Origin: Intestinimonas aquisgranensis
GTDB lineage: Bacteria; Bacillota; Clostridia; Oscillospirales; Oscillospiraceae
Assembly: GCA_020687605.1 (NCBI GenBank)
Contig: JAJEQY010000092.1
Span: 1 to 12,949 of the forward strand
DNA length: 12,949 bases
Reading direction: 5' to 3'
Part shown: piece after piece, positions 5,597 through 12,949 of the stretch
Layout of the letters: each line of letters starts with the position of its first letter
Position numbering within the stretch: the stretch's first letter is position 1
The notes under the pieces: model-generated
The model's input: the letters and a program-made list of their open reading frames with translations, nothing else
Database searches by the model: none
What the model was told of the DNA's origin: nothing
Position numbers and translations under genes: made by a program

Positions 5597-6037
5597 TCAG
5601 CCCGCCAGGATCTCACACTTCAGGACGCCTTTGAGCTCCGTGGTCCGGGTCAAAAGCTCCTCTACCGGGATCTGGAGCCCGGAGGTCTCCGCCCCAATGG
5701 TCACCAGAGCACAGCCGCTTGTAGGAATGCCCTGGTTGATGGTGAGAATATTCGCCCCCGATACGGCAAAACTATTGAGCACCGACGACAAAACGCCGGG
5801 CTCGTCCCGGAGCCGGACCTGAACGGTCACGATCCGGCCGTGGAGCATATCGTTGAACGGCCGGACCGCATCCTTATATTTATAAAAGGCGCTGCGGCTG
5901 ATCCCGGTGATCCCGGTGGCCTGATGAACGGTCTCGGCCTCGCCGGTCTCCAGCAGCCGCTTGGTCTCCGCCACCTTACGGAAAATCTCCGGCAGGGCGG
6001 CGGCCTCCACGATGAAATATTTGGGCGGATTCGCCAT
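5597..6037 (-). CDS. ACT-domain protein with N-terminal HTH (PheB-like, UPF0735)
   Basis: This 146-residue protein matches the pattern of the PheB-like/UPF0735 family, which often sits before hom in Clostridia and Bacilli. The N-terminal part (about 10-58) contains a probable DNA-binding helix-turn-helix (ETVHQATGITGISRSAFYKY, 35-54); the C-terminal part (about 68-144) is a complete ACT domain with VRLRDEPGVLSSVLNSF at 74-90, the loop that binds amino acids. The role is thus likely a small amino-acid-responsive regulator, possibly for threonine supply, though the ligand and DNA target are unknown. The ATG at 6037 has GGGGAG nine bases upstream. It is the first gene of a probable operon with hom and lysC under the promoter at 6120-6148. 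It keeps the ACT core that hom has lost, so it may also provide the sensing function by binding Hom; that is speculation. Confidence 0.9.
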   Translation of the reverse strand: MANPPKYFIVEAAALPEIFRKVAETKRLLETGEAETVHQATGITGISRSAFYKYKDAVRPFNDMLHGRIVTVQVRLRDEPGVLSSVLNSFAVSGANILTINQGIPTSGCALVTIGAETSGLQIPVEELLTRTTELKGVLKCEILAG

Positions 6038-6057
6038 GGCAATCTACTCCCCTATCC

Positions 6058-6074
6058 CCTCTGTGGCGCAGAGG
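6058..6074 (-). promoter_or_regulatory. Leader hairpin of the pheB-like/hom/lysC operon
   Basis: CCTCTG and CAGAGG form a 6-base stem with a 5-base loop within the roughly 75-base leader, ten bases before the Shine-Dalgarno site. I see no T-box, lysine riboswitch or leader peptide with threonine codons around it. It may be a binding place for a regulator or a simple stability element. Confidence 0.35.
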
Positions 6075-6119
6075 TCTTCGTGTCTTTGTCACGCAGGCAT
6101 TTGTCCGCATGTGGGATTT

Positions 6120-6148
6120 ATTTTAGCACAGTAAATTGAGATGTGCAA
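6120..6148 (-). promoter_or_regulatory. Promoter of the pheB-like/hom/lysC operon
   Basis: On the minus strand TTGCAC (6143-6148) is followed after 17 bases by TAAAAT (6120-6125). The predicted start near 6113 gives a leader of about 75 bases. Confidence 0.8.
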
Positions 6149-6171
6149 GTGCGTTTTCTCATATACTTCCC

Positions 6172-6206
6172 ACGATTTTTTCCTGTCAGCAGAGCTCAAA
6201 AATCGT
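6172..6206. repeat. Inverted repeat between the divergent genes
   Basis: ACGATTTTT (6172-6180) and AAAAATCGT (6198-6206) are exact inverted copies separated by 17 bases. They lie between the minus-strand operon promoter and the plus-strand ytvI-like gene. It could be a divergent operator, or a weak terminator stem; a U-run only exists within the arms. Confidence 0.45.
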
Positions 6207-6275
6207 CGTTGTCACCATACCAGTCCCTGCCGCCTGTCTCCCGGAGACGGCCACCTGCCATGAAAGGAGGTCGCA

Positions 6276-7349
6276 ATGGTCCCAAAACCGCTTTACCGGT
6301 TTCTGCAAACGGGTGGTGTGTTTCTCCTCTGCGCCCTCCTGCTCTGGTTTTTTTCCAGACTGATGCTGACCTGGTTTGCCCCTTTTTTGGTCGGTTTCCT
6401 TCTGGCCGCCCTGCTGGAGCCCCTCGTTCGTTTTCTTACCCGCCGCCTGCACCTGCCCCGCTGGGCGGCATCGGGGCTATCCACGCTCCTCCTGGCCCTG
6501 TTCCTCAGCGGCGGACTTTTTTTGCTCCTGTGGCGGCTGTGGTGTGAGACGGAGCACCTGCTCAAGGACCTGCCCGGACTTCTCGCTCCGCTTTCCGCCG
6601 CCGGCACCCTGTCGGAGCACTGGAGCCTCCGCATTCTGACCGCGGCGCCACCGGAGCTGCGCCCCCTGCTCCAAAACGGCCTGGACGCCCTCTCCGAACA
6701 GGCCGCTGCCCTCCCCGCTCGACTCTCATCCGCGGCGGCGGCCCAGACCGCCGCCGTTTTTGCCGCCCTCCCGCGGTGGGGACTTGGCCTCTTCACCACA
6801 GTGCTGGCCACCTACTTTTCCTCCGCCGGACGCCCCGCCCTGCTTGCCTTTCTCTGGAGGCAGGTGCCGAAAGAGCGTCAGGCCGACGTCCACACCGGCC
6901 TTCTTCACCTCCGTACCGCTGCCCTGGGCTGGCTCCGTGCCCAGGGCCTGCTCACCCTGCTCACATTCTCTCTCCTCCTGGCCGGACTCTTTTCGCTGGG
7001 GATGGAGTCTCCCCTCCTTCCCGCCGCCGTTACCGCCCTTACCGACGCCCTGCCTGTGCTGGGTGCCGGTCTGGTACTGGTCCCATGGTCTGTGCTCACC
7101 GCCCTGTCCGGCGATCTGCCCATGGCACTGGGCCTTCTGGGCCTATGGGGTCTGGTGATGACCGCCCGCAGTTTGCTGGAACCCAAGTTGGTGGGACTCC
7201 ACGCCGGTCTGCCTCCCCTGGCCGCCCTGCTGGCCATGTATGTGGGCTTCCATGCTCTGGGCGTGGCCGGAATGGTGCTCACTCCCCTTGCCCTGATGCT
7301 CGCCAAGGCCCTGCATGACGCCGGACTCCTGCACCTCTGGCAGGATTGA
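6276..7349 (+). CDS. YtvI-like sporulation membrane protein (AI-2E/PerM family)
   Basis: This 357-residue, multi-spanning membrane protein has the AI-2E exporter/PerM layout: a pair of N-terminal helices (about 12-62, then 66-90), a soluble loop (about 90-150), and a C-terminal block with ALTDALPVLGAGLVLVPWSV (255-274) and SLLEPKLVGLHAGLPPLAAL (299-318). The length and these motifs best fit YtvI, a sporulation integral membrane protein of unknown action in spore-forming Firmicutes; other AI-2E members export small molecules or Na+/H+. The start ATG is preceded by a perfect AAAGGAGG five bases upstream. The promoter is not clear: a possible CATATACT box at 6160-6167 resembles the mother-cell sigma-E -10 element, but I find no good -35. 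Codon use is GC- and C-rich like its neighbours. It ends 50 bases before the trkA promoter, so it is probably a separate unit. Confidence 0.78.
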   Translation: MVPKPLYRFLQTGGVFLLCALLLWFFSRLMLTWFAPFLVGFLLAALLEPLVRFLTRRLHLPRWAASGLSTLLLALFLSGGLFLLLWRLWCETEHLLKDLPGLLAPLSAAGTLSEHWSLRILTAAPPELRPLLQNGLDALSEQAAALPARLSSAAAAQTAAVFAALPRWGLGLFTTVLATYFSSAGRPALLAFLWRQVPKERQADVHTGLLHLRTAALGWLRAQGLLTLLTFSLLLAGLFSLGMESPLLPAAVTALTDALPVLGAGLVLVPWSVLTALSGDLPMALGLLGLWGLVMTARSLLEPKLVGLHAGLPPLAALLAMYVGFHALGVAGMVLTPLALMLAKALHDAGLLHLWQD

Positions 7350-7398
7350 GCCTTTTTGATATTTTGTCCGCTTATCTGTCATTTTTTGTCACTTTCTA

Positions 7399-7427
7399 TT
7401 GCACATCCGCTCTTGTTCGGCTATATT
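7399..7427 (+). promoter_or_regulatory. Promoter of trkA-trkH
   Basis: TTGCAC (7399-7404), 17 bases, TATATT (7422-7427). The predicted start near 7434 leaves about 38 bases of leader before the TTG start of trkA. There is no room for a cyclic-di-AMP riboswitch of the ydaO type, which often controls potassium genes in Firmicutes. Confidence 0.75.
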
Positions 7428-7471
7428 ATAAATGGTTTTATTTACACATCGCCAGAGAGGATGTCGGAGTT

Positions 7472-8896
7472 TTGAATATCATCATTGTGGGCGACGGCAA
7501 GGTTGGCTACACCCTTGCGGAATTGCTCTCACAGGAGGACCATAATATTACCATCGTCGACAACAACAGTGAGGCACTGCGGAAGGCCGACGACGCGCTG
7601 GATGTCATGTGTGTCAAAGGCAACGGTGCCTCCATCAGCGTACTGAGGGAGGCAGGCGCGGAGCACGCCGACGTGCTCATCGCCGCCACCAGTCTGGATG
7701 AGGTCAATATGGTCTGCTGTCTCAACGCCAAGCACCTGGGCACCAGCTTCACCGTGGCCCGGGTCCGCAACGTGGAGTACACTGTGGACGTCAACGCCTT
7801 CAAGCGTGACATGGGCATTGACCTGCTCATCAACCCGGAGCGGGCCACCGCCGTGGAGATCGCCCGGCTGCTCCGGTTCCCCTCCGCCGCCAACATTGAG
7901 ACCTTCTACCGCGGCCGGGTGGAGCTTATGAGCTTTCGCGCGCGGGAGGGCGACTTCTTCCTGGGGCAGCCCCTCTCCAATCTGTCCGCCCGTGTCAAGG
8001 GCCTGCCCATCCTGTTCTGCGCCGCCGACCGCAATGGTCAGGTCATCATACCCGACGGCTCCTTCGTGCCTCAGGCGGAAGACCGGATCTACCTCATCGG
8101 CGCCCCTGTTGGCGTCCACGAGTTCTTCAAGCTCATCGGCCGGTACGCCTCTCACATCCGCAACGTCTTTGTGGTGGGCGGCGGCCGCATCAGCTACTAT
8201 CTGGCCTCCATCCTGGAAAGGATGAACATGCGGGTCAAGATCGTGGAACTCAAGGAGGCCCGCTGCCGACAGCTCTCCGAGGATCTGCCTCACAGCCTCA
8301 TCATCATGGGCGATGGCACCGACCAGGAGCTGTTAGAGTCGGAAAATCTGGGGGAATCTGACGCCTTTGTGGCCCTTACCGACCGTGATGAGGACAACCT
8401 CATCATCTCCCTCTATGCCATGCAGCGCGAGGTTCCCAAGGTGGTGGCCAAGTGCAACCGCCAGAACTACACCGGTATCGTCCGCCACCTGGGTCTGGAG
8501 AGCATCATTTCCCCCAAGCTCTTCACCGCCAATCAGATCCTTCAGATCGTCCGCGGCCGCCAGAACTCCAAGGGCAGCGTCATGAACACCCTCTACAAGA
8601 TCGGTGACAGCGGCGCCGAGGCCATGGAGTTCGTGGTCAACCAGACCACCCGCCACCTGGGTACGCCCCTCAAGGACCTCCATCTGAAAAAGGGCATTCT
8701 GGTAGCCGTCATCATCCACCAGGGTCGCACCATTATCCCCGAGGGTTCCTCCACCATTGAGATGGGGGACACCGTTATCATCATCTCCAGCGGACACGGC
8801 ATTTTGGACATCAACGACATCTTCGATGACTCCCTTCTGGAACGCCGGGGCGACAATTCCGAGGAAGATCTGCTCGACCGGGGGCTGGAGCTATGA
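7472..8896 (+). CDS. trkA: Trk system potassium uptake regulatory protein TrkA
   Basis: TrkA is the cytoplasmic gating ring subunit of Trk potassium channels; it binds NAD(H) or ATP and opens TrkH. The 474-residue product has the E. coli-like double layout: first RCK/KTN domain with GDGKVG at 7-12 and the acidic D30 at the end of strand 2, a RCK-C domain, then a second RCK domain with GGGRIS at 236-241 and a second RCK-C domain to the end. The start is a TTG with AGAGAGG eleven bases upstream and gives MNIIIVGDGKVG, as in relatives. The frame is open for 42 more codons, but that stretch contains the promoter at 7399-7427 and overlaps the stop codon of the previous gene, so it is not translated. 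The last bases overlap trkH by four (ATGA), indicating translational coupling. Confidence 0.95.
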   Translation: MNIIIVGDGKVGYTLAELLSQEDHNITIVDNNSEALRKADDALDVMCVKGNGASISVLREAGAEHADVLIAATSLDEVNMVCCLNAKHLGTSFTVARVRNVEYTVDVNAFKRDMGIDLLINPERATAVEIARLLRFPSAANIETFYRGRVELMSFRAREGDFFLGQPLSNLSARVKGLPILFCAADRNGQVIIPDGSFVPQAEDRIYLIGAPVGVHEFFKLIGRYASHIRNVFVVGGGRISYYLASILERMNMRVKIVELKEARCRQLSEDLPHSLIIMGDGTDQELLESENLGESDAFVALTDRDEDNLIISLYAMQREVPKVVAKCNRQNYTGIVRHLGLESIISPKLFTANQILQIVRGRQNSKGSVMNTLYKIGDSGAEAMEFVVNQTTRHLGTPLKDLHLKKGILVAVIIHQGRTIIPEGSSTIEMGDTVIIISSGHGILDINDIFDDSLLERRGDNSEEDLLDRGLEL

Positions 8897-10329
8897 ATTT
8901 CAGACTCGTTTTTCGTCTGGCAGGCAAGACCCTGCTGGTGGAGGCAGCCAGCATGCTTCTGCCCCTGTGTGTGGCCCTTCTTTATCGGGAGGACCCCACT
9001 CCGTTCTTCTTCGGCATCGGCATCACCGCCGGCTTAGGCTTTCTCCTCTCCCTCCTGCGCTCCGATACCCGGTTCCACGCCCGGGAGGGCTTTTTCTCCG
9101 CCGGCCTGATCTGGGTACTGGTGGGGCTCTGCGGCGCCATTCCCTTTTATACCTGCGGCTATTTTGATTCCTTTGTTGACTGCTTCTTTGAATGTATCTC
9201 CGGCTTTACCACCACCGGTTCCTCCATCCTCCGGGCGGTGGAGGGTCTGCCCAAGGGTATCCTCTTCTGGCGCTCCTTTACCCACTGGCTGGGCGGTATG
9301 GGCATTCTGGTCCTCACCATTGCCCTTCTCCCCTCCCTGGGCGCCCGTACCCTCCATGTTATGAAGGCGGAATCCCCCGGGCCTATCATCAGCAAGCTGG
9401 TCCCCCGGGCCTCCCAGACCTCCAAGATCCTCTACACCATCTACTTTGGACTCACCGTCATCATGGTCCTCTGTCTCCTGCTGGCGGGAATGCCCCTTTA
9501 CGACTCCCTGGTCAACGCCTTCGCCACCGCCGGCACCGGCGGCTTTTCCGTCCTGAACATCTCTATCGGCGGTTACCACAACGCAGTTTATGAGGTCATC
9601 ATCGGCATCTTCATGCTCCTCTTTTCGGTCAACTTTGCCCTCTATTTCCTCATTCTCTGCGGAAAGGTCAAACAGGCCCTTCAGAGCGATGAGCTGCGCT
9701 TCTTCCTTGTTGTGGTGGCACTTTCAGTGCTGCTCATCTCCGTTAATATCCATAGCCTCTATCCCAGCTACCTCACCGCGCTCCGCCACGCCTTCTTCCA
9801 GGTGGCCACCATCATCTCCACCACCGGCTTTTCCAGTGTGGACTTTGATCTGTGGCCGGAGTTCTCCCGGATGCTTCTGGTCCTTCTGATGCTGTGCGGC
9901 GCCTGCGCCGGCTCCACAGGCGGCGGCATGAAATGCTCCCGCATCCTCCTGCTGCTCAAGTGCGTGCGCCGGGAGATCCGCCAGATCCTTCACCCCCGCT
10001 CGGTGAGCGTGGTCAAGCTGGACGGCCGTGTGGTGGACGAAAAGGTACTCCACACCGTCATGGTCTTCCTGGGTACCTACATGCTCATCGCCTTCTCCGC
10101 CATGCTGGTGGTGGCTTTGGACAACTTCTCCTTCGGCACCACCTTCACTGCCGTGGTGGCCTGCATCGGCAACATCGGTCCCGGTCTGGAGCAGGTGGGC
10201 CCTATGGGCAACTTCGCTGACTTCTCCCCCCTCTCCAAGATCGTCCTCTCCATGTGTATGATCATCGGACGCCTCGAGGTCTTCCCCATTCTGGTCCTCT
10301 TCAGCAAGAGCGCCTGGCAGCGGGTTTGA
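8893..10329 (+). CDS. trkH: Trk/Ktr potassium transporter membrane subunit TrkH
   Basis: TrkH is the ion-conducting membrane subunit that works with TrkA to take up potassium. The 478-residue protein has four membrane-pore-membrane repeats with the selectivity filters TTTGSS (106-111), TAGTGGFS (212-219), STTGFSS (309-315) and IGNIGPG (425-431); each has the filter glycine. The intramembrane loop region GACAGSTGGGMKCSRILLLL (336-355) typical of TrkH gating is also present. The ATG overlaps the trkA stop as ATGA, with GGAG two bases before the overlap. Together the pair is a complete potassium uptake system; a rho-independent terminator closes the unit 53 bases downstream. Confidence 0.96.
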   Translation: MNFRLVFRLAGKTLLVEAASMLLPLCVALLYREDPTPFFFGIGITAGLGFLLSLLRSDTRFHAREGFFSAGLIWVLVGLCGAIPFYTCGYFDSFVDCFFECISGFTTTGSSILRAVEGLPKGILFWRSFTHWLGGMGILVLTIALLPSLGARTLHVMKAESPGPIISKLVPRASQTSKILYTIYFGLTVIMVLCLLLAGMPLYDSLVNAFATAGTGGFSVLNISIGGYHNAVYEVIIGIFMLLFSVNFALYFLILCGKVKQALQSDELRFFLVVVALSVLLISVNIHSLYPSYLTALRHAFFQVATIISTTGFSSVDFDLWPEFSRMLLVLLMLCGACAGSTGGGMKCSRILLLLKCVRREIRQILHPRSVSVVKLDGRVVDEKVLHTVMVFLGTYMLIAFSAMLVVALDNFSFGTTFTAVVACIGNIGPGLEQVGPMGNFADFSPLSKIVLSMCMIIGRLEVFPILVLFSKSAWQRV

Positions 10330-10381
10330 CCTCCCATTCGGAAGGAAAGACTGCCATTTCCTGCATATCGTTTTTTTGACC

Positions 10382-10425
10382 AAAGACAGGGCCGCCAAAC
10401 GCGCGCGACCCTGTCTTTTCCTTTT
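10382..10425 (+). terminator. Rho-independent terminator of trkA-trkH
   Basis: AAAGACAGGG (10382-10391) and CCCTGTCTTT (10409-10418) form a 10-base stem with a 17-base GC-rich loop, followed by a U-rich tail (TTTCCTTTTC). Confidence 0.82.
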
Positions 10426-10663
10426 CTTCCCTTTTCATTTTTGTGCAAAGCATAAAATTTTTTTCTTGACAACACTGCGGCTTTTCCGTCCTCCCGCCGC
10501 TCGTAAGTCCCTTTTCTTTTCATTTGAAGGGGCACAATTTTCGTTTACTGTTTCCTTTTTCCATGTGATGGCAACAATGCACGGAAAGGTACAGAAAGGA
10601 CATTTCATTTTCGTACGAACTGTAAAAACTTCGTCAAGATGCTGAAATGGCCGGGTAGAAATC
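10426..10663. other. Gap between trkH terminator and hppA promoter, no gene seen
   Basis: The stretch is AT-rich compared with the genes and holds no convincing reading frame or RNA gene. One 10-base palindrome, TTCGTACGAA (10610-10619), lies 45 bases before the hppA -35 box and could be an operator. A TTGACA at 10466-10471 has no matching -10 element. Confidence 0.5.
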
Positions 10664-10691
10664 TTGAAAATCCTCTTCAATCTGCTAAAAT
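10664..10691 (+). promoter_or_regulatory. Promoter of hppA
   Basis: TTGAAA (10664-10669), 16 bases, TAAAAT (10686-10691). The predicted start near 10698 gives a leader of about 50 bases that contains a hairpin and the Shine-Dalgarno site. Confidence 0.72.
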
Positions 10692-10703
10692 TATAGACAA
10701 GGA

Positions 10704-10725
10704 GCGCACGCGTCCCGGCGTGCGC
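10704..10725 (+). promoter_or_regulatory. 5-prime leader hairpin of hppA
   Basis: GCGCACGC (10704-10711) and GCGTGCGC (10718-10725) form an 8-base, all Watson-Crick, GC-rich stem with a 6-base loop. It stands at the very 5-prime end of the predicted mRNA, followed by AAAGGAG. Such a stem would shield the transcript from decay; no ligand-binding fold is visible. Confidence 0.55.
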
Positions 10726-10746
10726 ATGCAAAAGGAGTGAGGAATT

Positions 10747-12873
<2,127 letters not shown>

Positions 12874-12891
12874 GCCAAATAGAAGTGGGTG

Positions 12892-12932
12892 CCCGCCCTG
12901 AGCCGCCGGACGGGGAAGCGGGGGGCTATTTT
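12892..12932 (+). terminator. Possible terminator of hppA
   Basis: CCCGC (12892-12896) can pair with GCGGG (12918-12922), and the stretch ends in CTATTTT. The stem is imperfect and other foldings are possible; the position about 20 bases past the stop codon is the best argument. The remaining bases to the window end show no gene. Confidence 0.35.
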
Positions 12933-12949
12933 GTGAGAAGAAGGAAGTT

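Noticed and set aside
6038..6119. Lysine riboswitch, T-box or threonine attenuator before the aspartate-pathway operon
   Set aside because: The leader is only about 75 bases, with one small hairpin, no conserved T-box sequence, no alternative terminator and no leader peptide with Thr codons.
6139..6167. Promoter for the ytvI-like gene, TTGAGA with TATACT or a sigma-E CATATACT box
   Set aside because: The TTGAGA to TATACT spacing is 20 bases and no sigma-E -35 element is found at the right distance; noted only as a weak resemblance.
10466..10494. TTGACA as a -35 box before hppA
   Set aside because: Seventeen bases downstream there is TCCTCC, not a -10 element; the promoter at 10664-10691 is better and closer.

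Overview
This window looks like chromosomal DNA of a GC-rich, anaerobic, spore-forming Firmicute of the Clostridia, most likely an Oscillospiraceae-type gut bacterium. That placement is inferred from gene content (a YtvI-like sporulation membrane protein, a PheB-type ACT protein next to homoserine dehydrogenase, a membrane pyrophosphatase), strong Shine-Dalgarno sites, sigma-A-type promoters with 17-base spacers, and GC-rich genes separated by AT-rich gaps. I see no insertion sequence, prophage, CRISPR array or other mobile element. Most of the window is ordinary core metabolism and ion transport; the interest lies in regulation and domain architecture.

Left part, all on the minus strand (1-6148). 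Read in the direction of transcription (right to left): a promoter at 6120-6148 drives an ACT-domain protein with a helix-turn-helix (pheB-like), then homoserine dehydrogenase (hom) and aspartokinase (lysC). Together these hold the entry and branch steps of the aspartate pathway to lysine, threonine and methionine. lysC carries a perfect internal Shine-Dalgarno site before an in-frame ATG, predicting a separate regulatory beta subunit as in Bacillus subtilis aspartokinase II. hom has a C-terminal ACT region that looks eroded. A strong hairpin without a U-tract separates lysC from a MATE-family efflux transporter gene. After an AT-rich gap of about 430 bases holding a cluster of DnaA-box-like 9-mers come a tRNA-Thr(CGT) gene with its own promoter and terminator, a second terminator, and a Crp/Fnr-family regulator with a near-consensus promoter and a 14-base palindrome just downstream of its predicted transcription start. 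A 32-base perfect palindrome closes the left edge.

Right part, all on the plus strand (6276-12873). A YtvI-like/AI-2E-family membrane protein comes first. Then trkA and trkH overlap by four bases under their own promoter and form a Trk/Ktr-type potassium uptake system ending in a terminator. Last is hppA, a membrane-bound pyrophosphatase with its own promoter and a leader hairpin. Its residues predict a potassium-dependent and probably sodium-pumping enzyme, so potassium import and a potassium-requiring ion pump sit side by side.

The two halves diverge at about 6040-6275, where a 9-base inverted repeat lies between the opposing genes. I did not find a clearly new multi-gene system. The best leads are the DnaA-box-like cluster, the internal lysC start, the shift of ACT sensing from hom to its neighbour, and the probable autoregulatory site of the Crp/Fnr gene.
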